Shown: positions 34,641-44,494, numbered from the stretch's first letter. The stretch is 64,000 nucleotides of DNA from Sphingobacterium sp. FBM7-1 (GCF_020687765.1 NZ_JAJEWJ010000001.1:62001-126000); one strand, 5' to 3'. Notes: generated from the sequence alone by a model not told the origin. Made by a program: numbers and translations.

Positions 34641-35518
34641 AATAAGGTATTCTCTTTATTGGGTATCCGAAGGTCTGTGCCGATTTCCTTGTTGAGGTGC
34701 GCTATGAAGTGCGCCGCCAGCAAGGGTGATTCTTGCTCAATGTTTTGGTGGATAAAGAAATTCAATTGTTGCAGACCTGCTTCTTTCCATTTTTTGATAA
34801 CCTGAACCCAGGCGATTAGTCGATCATAATCCGATGGATGATTTGCACCCACGTAGCGTATGAACGCAACAGGGGTCGTTAAGCGCATATGCACCATATC
34901 ACGGCGCCCCGCCGTATCCACGAGTACATTGGTTGTTCCTGTTTCTTCTAGCAGTTTGTACAGTTGTCGGCTAATCTCCACATCCGAGAACCAAGCTTCA
35001 TTTCGAACCTCTACCGCCAACGGATAACCTTTGGGGAAATTATGCAAGAAATTTGCCAATCGATCAAAATCTTTCGGTTTGTAATTATCGTGCATCTGTA
35101 AAAATGCCATCCCGAGTTTATCTTCAAATAATACCGTAGCATCCACAAATTCTTTTATTTTTTCGTCGGTGCGGAGTAATCGGGAATAATGACTTACGGA
35201 CTGCGGAATTTTCGGGAAGAACTTGAAACCTGCCGGAGTTTTATCTCTCCAGGTTTTCACCTGCTCTTTGGCGGGCGAATTGTAAAAGGTGGCATTCAAT
35301 TCGATCGAATTGAATTGCTTAGCATAGTAAGCCAACTCATCCTTTGTGCCGCGGGGGTAGAAGCCTTTTAGATCGGTTTTGTTCCACTTGGCACAGCCCA
35401 CCGATATGGATAAAGGTTGATCGGATTTATGGGATGCCAATAATTCAAATGTTTCAGGCGGGGTAGGGGGAAGCGAAAAATCAATCTCCTCCGGATTACT
35501 TACTTGACCGAATTTCAT
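34637..35518 (-). CDS. DUF72 family protein (YecE-like TIM barrel)
   Basis: This 293-residue protein shows the DUF72 signature: SVGCAKWNKTDLKGFYP (G-x-x-x-W...FYP) near residue 37, FNSIELNATFYNSP, YPLAVEVRNEAWF and VDTAGRRDMVH. DUF72 members form a TIM barrel of unknown function, and some lie near nucleotide-related genes. It is monocistronic. Distance to the TPR gene is negative (4-base overlap of 3' ends). Confidence 0.86.
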   Translation of the reverse strand: MKFGQVSNPEEIDFSLPPTPPETFELLASHKSDQPLSISVGCAKWNKTDLKGFYPRGTKDELAYYAKQFNSIELNATFYNSPAKEQVKTWRDKTPAGFKFFPKIPQSVSHYSRLLRTDEKIKEFVDATVLFEDKLGMAFLQMHDNYKPKDFDRLANFLHNFPKGYPLAVEVRNEAWFSDVEISRQLYKLLEETGTTNVLVDTAGRRDMVHMRLTTPVAFIRYVGANHPSDYDRLIAWVQVIKKWKEAGLQQLNFFIHQNIEQESPLLAAHFIAHLNKEIGTDLRIPNKENTLF

Positions 35519-35540
35519 ATCCGAAGATAGAAAAAAATAT

Positions 35541-35568
35541 AAAAAACGCCCAACATTTGTTCGGCGTT
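35541..35568 (-). terminator. Terminator of ychF
   Basis: AACGCC and GGCGTT pair with an internal AACA/TGTT stem. On the minus strand TTTTTTAT follows. It lies 25 bases after the ychF stop. Confidence 0.7.
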
Positions 35569-35593
35569 CATTTTATAATATGCGTATGATTTA

Positions 35594-36694
35594 TTAAACG
35601 TTAAATCGGAAATGCATGATATCGCCATCTTCAACGATATAAGTTTTTCCTTCCACACTCAATTTGCCTGCTTCCTTAACCGCGTTTTCAGAACCGTAAT
35701 GTAAGTAGTCCTCATATTTGATCACCTCCGCCCGGATAAAGCCCTTCTCAAAGTCTGTATGAATAACACCGGCTGCTTGTGGCGCGGTAAAGCCATTTTC
35801 TATTGTCCAGGCCCGAACTTCTTGCACACCAGCCGTAAAATATGTAGCTAGATCCAAGAGAGAATAAGCTGCCCGGATTAATTTATATACACCGGATTCA
35901 TCTAGTCCCAGATCATCCAGGAACATTTGGCGCTCTTCATACGATTCAAGTTGCGCAATCTCCGATTCGATTTGAGCCGAAATCACCAACACTTCTGCAT
36001 TCTCATCCTTCACCGCATCTTTTACACGATCTACGTACGCATTTCCATGCGTTACAGATGCTTCGTCTACGTTACATACATATAAGACAGGTTTTACCGT
36101 AAGTAAAGCCAAATCACCGATAAACTCGAAATCTTCCGTTTCGATGGGTGCCGTCCGTGCAGATTTCCCACTTTCTAAGTGTTCTTTAACCACCGATAAA
36201 ATTTCGTACGTTCTTTTCGCGTCCTTGTCACCGCCAGTTTTGGCCATTTTTTCTACCTTCTGAATGCGTTTCACGACCGTATCCAGATCTTTTAGCTGCA
36301 ATTCCGTATCAATGATTTCTTTATCACGAATAGGATCCACCGAGCCATCAACGTGTATAACATTTCCGTCGTCAAAACAACGTAAAACATGGATAATCGC
36401 GTTTGTAGTGCGGATGTTGCCCAAAAACTGATTTCCTAGTCCCTCACCTTTAGATGCGCCTTTTACCAGTCCGGCGATATCGACAATCTCAATCGTATTC
36501 GGGACGATGCGTTGTGGCTTAACAATTTCCGCTAACTTATTTAACCGCTCGTCAGGAACTGTAATTACCCCCACGTTAGGTTCTATTGTACAAAAAGGAA
36601 AATTTGCCGCCTGTGCTTTTGCATTAGAGAGGCAGTTGAATAAGGTTGATTTACCGACGTTGGGTAAACCTACTATACCACATTGTAAAGCCAT
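35594..36694 (-). CDS. ychF: Redox-regulated ATPase YchF
   Basis: This 366-residue Obg-related P-loop protein binds ribosomes and prefers ATP. Motifs: G1 GLPNVGKST (residues 8-16), G3 DIAGLVKGASKGEG, and the altered G4 LYVCNVDE in place of NKxD, which explains the ATP preference. A coiled-coil helical hairpin (TVVKRIQKVEKM) and the C-terminal TGS-like domain (GVQEVRAWTIENGFTAPQAAG) are complete. The ATG at 36694 gives the family start MALQCGIVGLPN; the open frame runs 27 bases further upstream. Confidence 0.95.
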   Translation of the reverse strand: MALQCGIVGLPNVGKSTLFNCLSNAKAQAANFPFCTIEPNVGVITVPDERLNKLAEIVKPQRIVPNTIEIVDIAGLVKGASKGEGLGNQFLGNIRTTNAIIHVLRCFDDGNVIHVDGSVDPIRDKEIIDTELQLKDLDTVVKRIQKVEKMAKTGGDKDAKRTYEILSVVKEHLESGKSARTAPIETEDFEFIGDLALLTVKPVLYVCNVDEASVTHGNAYVDRVKDAVKDENAEVLVISAQIESEIAQLESYEERQMFLDDLGLDESGVYKLIRAAYSLLDLATYFTAGVQEVRAWTIENGFTAPQAAGVIHTDFEKGFIRAEVIKYEDYLHYGSENAVKEAGKLSVEGKTYIVEDGDIMHFRFNV

Positions 36695-36827
36695 GAAAGT
36701 CTCAATTTTTATAAATTCCACAAAGATAGCTAAAATCCCGTATTTTTCACGTCTTCTCCTCGGGCAATCCTCTTTTTGTCAATCGGATTCTTTAAGTTTG
36801 AAGCAAATTTAATAAGTGAAGTTATAT

Positions 36828-37817
36828 ATGTGGAAAACGATAAAACCCATTTTGAATTTGGGGGCTATCATGGTTGCAGCGGTCGCTTTTGCGGGATGTC
36901 AGGGTAATTTAATCACGAGTGCTGCAAGTTCACCCCTAGACACGGTAGAACTGGATAAGCACAACGTATTATTAGATACTTTACCCGACGATACGGTCGA
37001 CAATGGAAAAGGATATTTAACAAATCGTTGGCGGGATCCGGTTCAGATGCCAAACGATACCTTAAATCCGATTAGTAAAGATTCATTAGCGCGGTTTATG
37101 CGCATGGAACGTCGGCGAGTCAGAGACTCCGTTCGTCAGGAGCTGGATAAACTTCCGAAACATATTTATTTTACTTTTGACGACGGCCCCTTAATTGGCA
37201 GTTCCGCAATTGATTCCATTGCACGGGCAAAGAACATCAAGATAAGTGCATTTTTGGTGGGGAGGCATGCGCATATGTCCCGACGGCTACAAAGAGACCT
37301 GCAACGGTATAAAGATAATCGCTTGATAGATTGTTATAACCATAGCTATACGCATGGAGGAAATAGATTTGAAACTTTTTATAGTAATCCAGTGGGTGCC
37401 TATGAAGATTTCGATAAAAATGAGGTAGATTTAGGATTAACGCATAAAATAGCCCGTTTGCCAGGCAGGAACATCTGGATTTACGATGATATCAGGCGAA
37501 TCGATTTAAAAAGCGGTGCGAGTACGGCTGATATGTTATATACCAACGGCTATAAAGTATACGGTTGGGACGTAGAGTGGAGGATATATGCAGCTTCAGG
37601 CAGGCCTGTGCAATCCGTACAAGAAATATATACCCGTCTTCGTAATTACATGGCTAACAAATCATCGATGGAACCGAATAATGTGGTTTTATTGATGCAT
37701 GACGATATGTTTCAAACGAAGAAGGGTCAGCATTTGCTAACGTCACTGATCGATACGATTCAAGCGACAACGGACTTTAAATTTGAATTTATGCGGGATT
37801 ATCCGTTTCGGTACTAA
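36828..37817 (+). CDS. Polysaccharide deacetylase family lipoprotein
   Basis: This 329-residue exported lipoprotein has signal peptide LGAIMVAAVAFAGCQG with the lipid-modified Cys at about residue 24. A NodB-type deacetylase domain follows: YFTFDDGPLIGSSAIDSI (TFDDGP motif, residues 121-138), NHSYTHGG (the H-x3-H-type metal ligands) and HDDMFQTKKGQ near the end. It probably removes acetyl groups from cell-surface or scavenged N-acetyl sugars. The ATG at 36828 was chosen over a GTG at 36816. Confidence 0.85.
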   Translation: MWKTIKPILNLGAIMVAAVAFAGCQGNLITSAASSPLDTVELDKHNVLLDTLPDDTVDNGKGYLTNRWRDPVQMPNDTLNPISKDSLARFMRMERRRVRDSVRQELDKLPKHIYFTFDDGPLIGSSAIDSIARAKNIKISAFLVGRHAHMSRRLQRDLQRYKDNRLIDCYNHSYTHGGNRFETFYSNPVGAYEDFDKNEVDLGLTHKIARLPGRNIWIYDDIRRIDLKSGASTADMLYTNGYKVYGWDVEWRIYAASGRPVQSVQEIYTRLRNYMANKSSMEPNNVVLLMHDDMFQTKKGQHLLTSLIDTIQATTDFKFEFMRDYPFRY

Positions 37818-37900
37818 GTGTGGTCTGAACTATGATGTAAGATCATTCATGTAATTGACATGATTTCTACACCCACTTGGAGAGGTATCGAACTAGCAAT

Positions 37901-37924
37901 GGGGGAATGATTGCATCATCCCCC
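37901..37924 (-). terminator. Hairpin downstream of accA
   Basis: GGGGG and ATGAT pair with ATCAT and CCCCC across a 3-base loop with one bulged A. It lies just past the accA stop on the minus strand but lacks a clear T-run. Confidence 0.45.
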
Positions 37925-37937
37925 TCTCAATACTACA

Positions 37938-38891
37938 TTACTCTACAACAACCCCCATATTGCTGAATTTATCAATCCGCTCAGACACTAAGGTCTCCGC
38001 ATCTTTTTTCGTTAGTTCAGCCAGGTCATTTAATATTTTGGTCTTAACATTTTGCGCTGCGATCGCTGCGTCCTGATGGGCACCTCCCATAGGTTCGTCA
38101 ATAATTCCATCGATCAGCCCATTGTTCAACATGTCTTCCGCAGTGAGCTTAAGCGATTCCGCAGCCTTTTCTTTTTGGTCCCAACTTCTGTAAAGAATAG
38201 AAGAACACGATTCGGGGGAGATAACCGAATACCAGGTGTTTTGCATCATGTAAACACGGTCTCCAATACCAATTCCCAAAGCCCCTCCAGACGCGCCTTC
38301 GCCGATAACAATACAGATAATAGGCACTTTGAGGACAGACATCTCCAGTAGATTTCGTGCGATAGCTTCCCCTTGTCCGCGCTCTTCGGCTTCCAAGCCA
38401 GGGTAAGCACCCATCGTATCGATTAAGGTCACTACCGGTTTATTGAACTTTTCTGCCATTTTCATTAACCGGAGCGCTTTCCGATATCCTTCCGGATTAG
38501 CCATCCCAAAGTTATGATATTGACGTTCTTTAGTGTTTTTTCCTTTTTGATGTCCGATGACCATGACAGATTGCCCATTAATGGAAGCAAAGCCACCAAT
38601 TATAGCCTTATCATCGCGAACGGTACGGTCGCCGTGGAGCTCGATAAATTCATCACAAATCATGGATATGTAATCGAAAGTCTGCGGCCGGTCCGGATGA
38701 CGAGACATCTGCACTTTCTGCCAGCCCGTCAAGTTTGAATAAATATCTTGTCTGGTTTGTTCAAGCTTTTCCGCTAGTTCATTTATCGTAGCGCTCATGT
38801 CTACTTTGGTCTTTTCCTGCACTTGTAAGACCTTTTCAATTTGCGTTTGCAAGTCTGCAATAGGCTTTTCAAAATCAAATGTTGTTTGCAT
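37938..38891 (-). CDS. accA: Acetyl-CoA carboxylase carboxyltransferase subunit alpha
   Basis: This 317-residue subunit transfers carboxyl from biotin to acetyl-CoA with AccD. The crotonase-like fold is evident: [61 protein letters not shown] and [19 protein letters not shown] (oxyanion glycine motif). Length is standard. accD is not adjacent. Confidence 0.95.
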   Translation of the reverse strand: MQTTFDFEKPIADLQTQIEKVLQVQEKTKVDMSATINELAEKLEQTRQDIYSNLTGWQKVQMSRHPDRPQTFDYISMICDEFIELHGDRTVRDDKAIIGGFASINGQSVMVIGHQKGKNTKERQYHNFGMANPEGYRKALRLMKMAEKFNKPVVTLIDTMGAYPGLEAEERGQGEAIARNLLEMSVLKVPIICIVIGEGASGGALGIGIGDRVYMMQNTWYSVISPESCSSILYRSWDQKEKAAESLKLTAEDMLNNGLIDGIIDEPMGGAHQDAAIAAQNVKTKILNDLAELTKKDAETLVSERIDKFSNMGVVVE

Positions 38892-38913
38892 AATTATATG
38901 TGTCTAGCGCATT

Positions 38914-38925
38914 TTAGCACGCTAA
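38914..38925. promoter_or_regulatory. 12-bp palindrome upstream of accA
   Basis: TTAGC-AC-GCTAA lies 23 bases upstream of the accA start, overlapping a weak -7-like sequence (TAACTTAG on the minus strand). A fatty-acid regulator site is conceivable but not established. Confidence 0.35.
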
Positions 38926-39013
38926 GTTAGGGTATTTTATGCTTTTTCAGAAAAAAGAACGAAAAAAGCCGCATATCAAGGGGAAAGTGATAATTTAGGT
39001 TGTTTTTATAATT

Positions 39014-39883
39014 ATGGTAACAGAAAAGAAAGATACGAATCCTTTGCAATTTGTGGTAAAGGTAGCGCTGTGGATTTTACTCTACGCTTCCTTTTGGTAT
39101 TTTGGAGACTTTTATAAAGAGCATCCACGGTTAAATCGTGTATCGAATGGGCTTAATTTATTTTTGTCTGCCAGTATTTTATTTTCAATAGGCCGATATA
39201 CGATTATCACTATTTATAATAAAAGACACGAAAAACGTATCGTTCGCGGAAACTTTGTACTCGGTATCAATCGGCTTGTCGTCGTCTTGAATGCCACGAT
39301 GGCAGCAATCAGTATTATGATCGCATTCGGTATCGATCCGCGGGAATTTGTCACCAGTATGACCATTGTAGCGATGGCCCTCGCTGTTACGTTCCGGGAA
39401 TACATTACCAATTTATTATCTGGTCTGTTCATCATGTTTTCCGATCAGCTATCGGTCGGTGATCGCGTCAAAATAGGGGAGCATAAAGGTCGGATCATTG
39501 ACATTAACTTTTCCAGTCTTGTGATCCAAAATGAAGACGATGATATGGTGATGGTCCCTAATAATATGGTTTTTACATCTCCAATGGTTAATCTCTCTTC
39601 GCACCGGTCTACTTTTTTTCTCGTCAAATTCGAGTTACCGCTAGCAGTGGGGGTAGAAGTAAATAAGCTGGAAGAAAATATCCGTGCGCTTTTAATCAAT
39701 CATCCGTATTTAACGAATGAACAGGAATTACACCTAAAAGTTGTGAAGATCGGTAAAGATCACATTCGGTATAAGATCGAGCTACATGCAACTAGCAGCA
39801 GCAGTAAAGTACATAAACAAGTGGAAAACGAAGTGTTTCGAGAGATTTTAAAATTTAAGCAAAATTTTGAAACTGATCTTTAG
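39014..39883 (+). CDS. Small-conductance mechanosensitive channel (MscS family)
   Basis: This 289-residue inner-membrane channel has four transmembrane helices (VVKVALWILLYASFWYFGD, LFLSASILFSIGRYTIITI, VVVLNATMAAISIMIAFGI, FVTSMTIVAMALAVTFREYI). The pore helix leads into the MscS beta domain: ITNLLSGLFIMFSDQLSVGDRVKIGEHKG. The C-terminal alpha/beta domain closes with KFKQNFETDL. It is monocistronic and converges with coaA (1-base gap). Confidence 0.88.
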   Translation: MVTEKKDTNPLQFVVKVALWILLYASFWYFGDFYKEHPRLNRVSNGLNLFLSASILFSIGRYTIITIYNKRHEKRIVRGNFVLGINRLVVVLNATMAAISIMIAFGIDPREFVTSMTIVAMALAVTFREYITNLLSGLFIMFSDQLSVGDRVKIGEHKGRIIDINFSSLVIQNEDDDMVMVPNNMVFTSPMVNLSSHRSTFFLVKFELPLAVGVEVNKLEENIRALLINHPYLTNEQELHLKVVKIGKDHIRYKIELHATSSSSKVHKQVENEVFREILKFKQNFETDL

Positions 39884-39884
39884 C

Positions 39885-40826
39885 TTATATTTTTCGTACC
39901 TTAACTTGCTTCACGAAATGGTGAGAACCCTTTTTTAGAATCAGATCTGCGCGGTAACGGGTAGGTAAGATATTCTCGTGAAGATTGGGACGGTTAATGG
40001 TGTTCCAGATGGTGGTGGCCATTACGACGCTTTCTTCTTTATCCAGATTAGCATAGCGGTGGAAATAGGAAGCGGGGTTTTGAAAAGAAGTGGCGCGCAA
40101 AGACTCGAATCGGTTGATATACCATTTTATGAGATCCTCTTCATCGGCATCTACATAAATAGCGTAATCGAAATAGTCCGAGACGAAAACACTGTTTTTT
40201 GTCGTCGAATTGACTTGCAATACGTTGATCCCTTCTACGATCAAAATATCCGGCTGCGCGATGATTTGGTTTTCATCGGTTAATATATCATATTCCAAAT
40301 GGGAGTAAACGGGCACCTCAAATTGGGTAACACCCGATTTCATGGACGAAAGAAAGCTTAGTAAAAGTTTCGTATTGTAACTTTCAGGAAAGCCTTTTCG
40401 TATGTTTCGTTCCGCTAAAATTGCATTGGGGTATAAAAAACCATCGGTGGTTACGAGCTCGACCTTTGGTTTTCCCGGAAGCATGGAGAGTACTTTTTGT
40501 AATACCCGTGCGGTCGTACTTTTTCCTGCTGCCACGGAACCTGCTATGCCTATAATAAACGGCAGGCTGTCTGTGCTTTGGTTTAAAAAGGTATTCACGG
40601 CAGCATGCTGATCTTTATTCCGTTTTACCAAAATACCCAATAAATGAGCGAGCGGGAAATAAATTTCTTCAATTTCAGTAACAGTGAGTGGCTCGTTTAA
40701 AGCACGCAGATTTTGTATGTCATCTAAGGTAAGATGATGAGAAAAATGACCGTTTAAAGTTTTCCATTCCGATCTATCAAATAGTTGAAATGGGGTGTCA
40801 ACCTCGCTGTTATTAGTTGAGGACAT
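39885..40826 (-). CDS. coaA: Pantothenate kinase, type I
   Basis: This 313-residue kinase makes 4'-phosphopantothenate, the first step of CoA synthesis. Walker A is GIAGSVAAGKST (residues 93-104). LVTTDGFLYPNAIL and FPESYNTKLLLSFL are CoaA-typical, PVYSHLEYDIL holds further active-site residues and IVEGINVLQ the Walker-B-like segment. Type I CoaA is normally feedback-inhibited by CoA. It is monocistronic. Confidence 0.95.
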   Translation of the reverse strand: MSSTNNSEVDTPFQLFDRSEWKTLNGHFSHHLTLDDIQNLRALNEPLTVTEIEEIYFPLAHLLGILVKRNKDQHAAVNTFLNQSTDSLPFIIGIAGSVAAGKSTTARVLQKVLSMLPGKPKVELVTTDGFLYPNAILAERNIRKGFPESYNTKLLLSFLSSMKSGVTQFEVPVYSHLEYDILTDENQIIAQPDILIVEGINVLQVNSTTKNSVFVSDYFDYAIYVDADEEDLIKWYINRFESLRATSFQNPASYFHRYANLDKEESVVMATTIWNTINRPNLHENILPTRYRADLILKKGSHHFVKQVKVRKI

Positions 40827-40892
40827 CGATTGAAATTTTGAATGTCGGCAAACTTAGAAAAAATGCTTCGTATTCCCCAACGCAAAATGAAT

Positions 40893-41294
40893 TTATATTA
40901 AGTTGCTTTCGATGACAATGGGGTTGCTCAATATTTTATGGATAGGACACTTATCCGCAATTTTTAAAAGACGTTGTCGTTGTGTCTCATCCAGATTTCC
41001 ATCTAAGCGAATATGGCATTTTATAAAGTAGGTGTCCTGTAGTTCGCCTGTCTGTTTACTAATCGATAACGAGATTTCTGCGCCGGTCAAATCCCATTGT
41101 TTACGATCAGCATACATCCGCATGGTAATTGCTTTACAGCTGCCGATAGACGATAAAAGCAATTCCGCGGGAGCAGGGCCCAAGTCTTGTCCGCCCATAT
41201 CTTTTGGTTCGTCAGCAAGGATCACATGCGGCTGGATATGAATTTCCGTCCGATAAGGATCTTTTCCGATTTTGGTAATAACACTTTTCGTCAT
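40893..41294 (-). CDS. OsmC/Ohr family protein
   Basis: This 133-residue protein shows the OsmC-like peroxidase fold: PELLLSS-type segment PAELLLSSIGSCKAITMRMY with the first redox Cys (about residue 53) and DKCPIHKILS with the second (about residue 117). These cysteines reduce organic hydroperoxides. It is probably cotranscribed with mgsA, whose stop lies 15 bases away on the same strand. Substrate unverified. Confidence 0.85.
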   Translation of the reverse strand: MTKSVITKIGKDPYRTEIHIQPHVILADEPKDMGGQDLGPAPAELLLSSIGSCKAITMRMYADRKQWDLTGAEISLSISKQTGELQDTYFIKCHIRLDGNLDETQRQRLLKIADKCPIHKILSNPIVIESNLI

Positions 41295-41309
41295 AGCATC
41301 TATGGATTT

Positions 41310-41678
41310 TTAGGTAAATAATCCTTCAATAATTAAACTTCCCGTAGCGGGGTTCGTGGCTAAAGGTACGTTGTATAGGTCCGATATCCGCATTAACATT
41401 TGAATGTCAGGCTCGTGGACGTGTTTGCCCAAGGGATCACGGAAAAAAATGATGCCATCCACTTTACCCTCTGCCGTTAAGGCGGCTATTTGCGCATCCC
41501 CCCCTTTGGGACCACTCAGTTTAAGCTCCACGTTCAGACCGGTTTTTGCCACATAGGACCCCGTAGTACCCGTAGCGATGATGTGCGCATTTTGTAGAAA
41601 TTCAATATGGTCTTTTACAAATGCTACCATATCGGCTTTCTTTCCATCGTGTGCAATTAACGCAATTGTTCTTTTCAT
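41310..41678 (-). CDS. mgsA: Methylglyoxal synthase
   Basis: This 122-residue enzyme converts dihydroxyacetone phosphate to methylglyoxal. The family signature ALIAHDGKKADM (catalytic Asp and His), ATGTTGSYV (phosphate site), SGPKGGDAQIAAL and IIFFRDPLGKHVHEPD are all intact. It is next to the OsmC gene, a plausible detoxification companion, although that is inference. Confidence 0.95.
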   Translation of the reverse strand: MKRTIALIAHDGKKADMVAFVKDHIEFLQNAHIIATGTTGSYVAKTGLNVELKLSGPKGGDAQIAALTAEGKVDGIIFFRDPLGKHVHEPDIQMLMRISDLYNVPLATNPATGSLIIEGLFT

Positions 41679-41732
41679 CTGTGTATAATTTGTTTCTTGA
41701 TTCCGTAATTCAAGGTAGTTAAAAATAGCTAG

Positions 41733-42962
41733 CTATCCAAAGAAAATATAGGCGACAATAATGGCAGCAATAACGCCCACTAATTCAGCGATAAGCGCGC
41801 AAGGTAGCGCATGACGTGTTTTCTTGATAGCCACCGATCCAAAATAAACGGCTAGGACGTAAAACGTTGTTTCTGTCGATCCCTGAATGACACATGCCAC
41901 CCGAGCAGCAAAATCATCCGCACCTTTTGTTGCCATCAGTTCTACCATCAACCCGCGTGCACCCGAACCACTCAGTGGCTTCATAAAAGCCACCGGCAAT
42001 GCATCAACGAATCCCGTATCCATTCCCAAAAAGGCCACGAGTGAGGAAAAGCCATCAACCAGATAATCCATCGTACCCGATGCTCTAAATACGGCTATAC
42101 CCACCAGAATGGCGACCAAATATGGAATAATTTTTACGGCTACCTCAAATCCTTCTTTCGCCCCTTCAATAAAAGCTTCATAAACATTGATTCGTCGGAA
42201 CAAAGCCAAGGCAATAAAGGAAACGAATATGCTAAATAGTACGAGGTTGCCAAATACACGTGATATCACATCAATCTCAGCTGGTGCTAACGTGCTGAAA
42301 TAATATAAGGCACCACCCACTAACACGAGTAGACCACCCAAATAAAGGAGAATGGTTTTATGAAAAAGATTGATCTTTTGATAGATGGCAACCATAATCA
42401 GCGCAGCCAGCGTAGAGAAGAAGGTCGCAATAAGGATAGGTAGGAAGATATCAGAGGGTTGTGCAGCACCGGCTTCTTGTCGGTAGGCCATGATTGATAT
42501 AGGAAGCAATGTCAAGCTCGAGGCATTCAGAACGATAAAGATGATTTGCGCGTTGCTCGCCGTATCTTTCTGCGGATTTAGTTCTTGTAGCTCTTTCATG
42601 GCCTTCAAACCCAAGGGGGTGGCGGCATTATCGAGTCCCAATGCGTTGGCGGAAAAATTCATCAGTACCGAACCTAAGGCCGGATGGTTTTTAGGTATTT
42701 CCGGAAAAAGCCTGTTGAAAAATGGTCCGACAGCTTTCGCAAAGATATTGATCATACCTCCCTTTTCACCGATTTTCATAATTCCTAATGCGAAGGTCAT
42801 CATGCCAATTAAGCCCAGCGATATCGTAGCGCCGTTTGCTGCGCTTTCAAAAAGCGCATTTACAATATTTTGGAAGACTTCAGTATCACCGCCCATCAGC
42901 TTAATGACGGCGACCAAAAAGGTGATTAAGAAAAAAGAGACCCAAATGTAATTTAATGCCAT
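41733..42962 (-). CDS. Nucleoside-recognition (SpmA/SpmB-type) membrane protein
   Basis: This 409-residue integral membrane protein contains two nucleoside-recognition domains. The N-terminal half has SLGLIGMMTFALGIMKIGEKGG and SANALGLDNAATPLGLKAM, the SpmA-like signature. The C-terminal half has PLSGSGARGLMVELM and GSTETTFYVLAVYFGSV, the SpmB-like signature. It is thus a natural SpmA-SpmB fusion. The ATG at 42962 gives MALNYIW; the open frame extends to 43091, but that part overlaps the nucleosidase gene. The function outside spore formers is unknown. Confidence 0.83.
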   Translation of the reverse strand: MALNYIWVSFFLITFLVAVIKLMGGDTEVFQNIVNALFESAANGATISLGLIGMMTFALGIMKIGEKGGMINIFAKAVGPFFNRLFPEIPKNHPALGSVLMNFSANALGLDNAATPLGLKAMKELQELNPQKDTASNAQIIFIVLNASSLTLLPISIMAYRQEAGAAQPSDIFLPILIATFFSTLAALIMVAIYQKINLFHKTILLYLGGLLVLVGGALYYFSTLAPAEIDVISRVFGNLVLFSIFVSFIALALFRRINVYEAFIEGAKEGFEVAVKIIPYLVAILVGIAVFRASGTMDYLVDGFSSLVAFLGMDTGFVDALPVAFMKPLSGSGARGLMVELMATKGADDFAARVACVIQGSTETTFYVLAVYFGSVAIKKTRHALPCALIAELVGVIAAIIVAYIFFG

Positions 42963-43021
42963 ACTTGTCGTTTTGCTAATTTTTAAACGCTGTTTACACC
43001 TCTTTGGTGTGTCATTCTGAT

Positions 43022-43615
43022 CTAAACCAAAATGGGGATTTTCAGTAACTTCCCAAATGCGGTAGCAGCATGATGAACTTGAATGTGCCAATCTTCGGCC
43101 GCTTGGTTGTCCGCACCATCGGAGATGTATTTGAGGCTTAGAAAAGGGATGTTTTCTTGCATGGCCACGGCGGCCAAAGCATACGCTTCCATATCCACCA
43201 CATTATAGAGGGATGTTGTATGCGCCATTTCAAAATTATCGCCGGTGCCGCAAATCGCTGTCGGTAGACCTTCCATCGGCAAACCATATTCCAGTACGAT
43301 CGGTAAACCAGATAAAGGGGTTTCATATTGTGCAAACCCTAATCCGCGGACATCCATATCTCGTTGGATGAATTTGGTACAGCATACAATCTCGCCTCGG
43401 CTATATTGGCTGCTTCCGGCAGATCCTAAATTGGCGATTAATTTCGGTTTTTTTGTTTGTATAGCCTTCATCAAATTATAGGTTGCAGCAACTTTACCAA
43501 TTCCGCAGATCAAAGGAGAATACGGGGTGAAAATAGCAGCAGCCTCGTCTGCTAACGCAAACGTGAACAAAATGTCCTCTACAGCAAAAGCATATTGTGT
43601 ATTTATCGTTATCAT
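43022..43615 (-). CDS. Nucleoside phosphorylase-fold nucleosidase (MTA/SAH nucleosidase-like)
   Basis: This 197-residue enzyme has the PNP/UDP fold: IANLGSAGSSQYSRGEIVC, ICGTGDNFEMAH, VVDMEAYALAAVAM (the conserved M-E pair) and KYISDGADNQA (catalytic Asp). It would hydrolyse or phosphorolyse a purine nucleoside such as methylthioadenosine, S-adenosylhomocysteine or futalosine. It is shorter than typical MTA/SAH nucleosidases (about 230 residues), mainly at the N-terminus. It lies upstream of the nucleoside-recognition gene on the same strand. Confidence 0.75.
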   Translation of the reverse strand: MITINTQYAFAVEDILFTFALADEAAAIFTPYSPLICGIGKVAATYNLMKAIQTKKPKLIANLGSAGSSQYSRGEIVCCTKFIQRDMDVRGLGFAQYETPLSGLPIVLEYGLPMEGLPTAICGTGDNFEMAHTTSLYNVVDMEAYALAAVAMQENIPFLSLKYISDGADNQAAEDWHIQVHHAATAFGKLLKIPILV

Positions 43616-43835
43616 TCGGGTTAGTAGATGGGTGATGAAAATATGTTATGCGATCGGTTGTTGTATGTGTCGTTGATATTTAAAAGGTCTCTAAAAGCCA
43701 TAACAAGGGTTTGATTTCTCAAAGGTAATAAATTTGTTGAGACTTAAAAGTGGGAGATAGGCTACGGTATACATTCATCGTGGTCAGTATAATAGTCGGC
43801 TGTATTGCTCGTATATCTGCCGAATAGAGGACACT

Positions 43836-44480
43836 TTATCCCAGATTATTGAACGAATAGACGTAATCTAGCGATACAATGGCGTCATTAGCGCGCCGGA
43901 TATTTTTTTGCGTGCCGGTTATTTCGTAAACCACTGTAAGGTGTGTTCCGTTTTTCTCTACACCTTTTCGTAATGGCTTTACTTTATATTGCTTCATGAA
44001 ATTTTCAAACTCGCCTAGACTAGAAATTTCAATGTTATCAAAGGTAACATGGATGGTACGTATAAAGTAGATGTCTGCCAGGAGGTTCTCGATTTTCTGG
44101 AACAAGGACAAAACGACCACCATACAAATGGTGAGAATAAAGCCGAGTTTATAATTCTCAAAACCGATCATCATGCCGATGCCAGCCATGGACCAAATGA
44201 CAGCAGCAGTGGTTAATCCCTGTACGGTAAACTTGCCTTGGTAAATAACGCCTGCGCCTAAAAAACCAATTCCCGTGACAATATTCGCGGCGATACGGTC
44301 GTCCGAAATATTGCCCATACGGGAACTCAAGGTAAAGATGGTAGAACCTAAACAGATTAGGATGATCGTACGGAAACCTGCCGATTTGTTTTTAAACTCA
44401 CGTTCGAACCCTACCACTGCACCGCATGCAATTGAAATTAATATACTCTGTATTGGAAGATCTGCTAACCACTGCGCCAT
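43836..44480 (-). CDS. MgtC/SapB family protein
   Basis: This 214-residue membrane protein has four or five helices and the MgtC signature: GAVVGFEREFKNKSAGFRTI (conserved E-R-E and arginine pattern), LGSTIFTLSS, RIAANIVTGIGFLGAGVIY and GLTTAAVIWSMAGIGMMIG. The C-terminal soluble domain is ACT-like. MgtC proteins act in Mg-limited growth and phosphate control. It lies 14 bases downstream of the LOG gene in the same direction. Confidence 0.9.
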   Translation of the reverse strand: MAQWLADLPIQSILISIACGAVVGFEREFKNKSAGFRTIILICLGSTIFTLSSRMGNISDDRIAANIVTGIGFLGAGVIYQGKFTVQGLTTAAVIWSMAGIGMMIGFENYKLGFILTICMVVVLSLFQKIENLLADIYFIRTIHVTFDNIEISSLGEFENFMKQYKVKPLRKGVEKNGTHLTVVYEITGTQKNIRRANDAIVSLDYVYSFNNLG

Positions 44481-44494
44481 ATGCGGTAATTTAA

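Noticed and set aside
43022..43091. N-terminal extension of the nucleoside-recognition protein
   Set aside because: The 43 extra residues are the nucleosidase gene's end read in another frame; the protein starts naturally at 42962.
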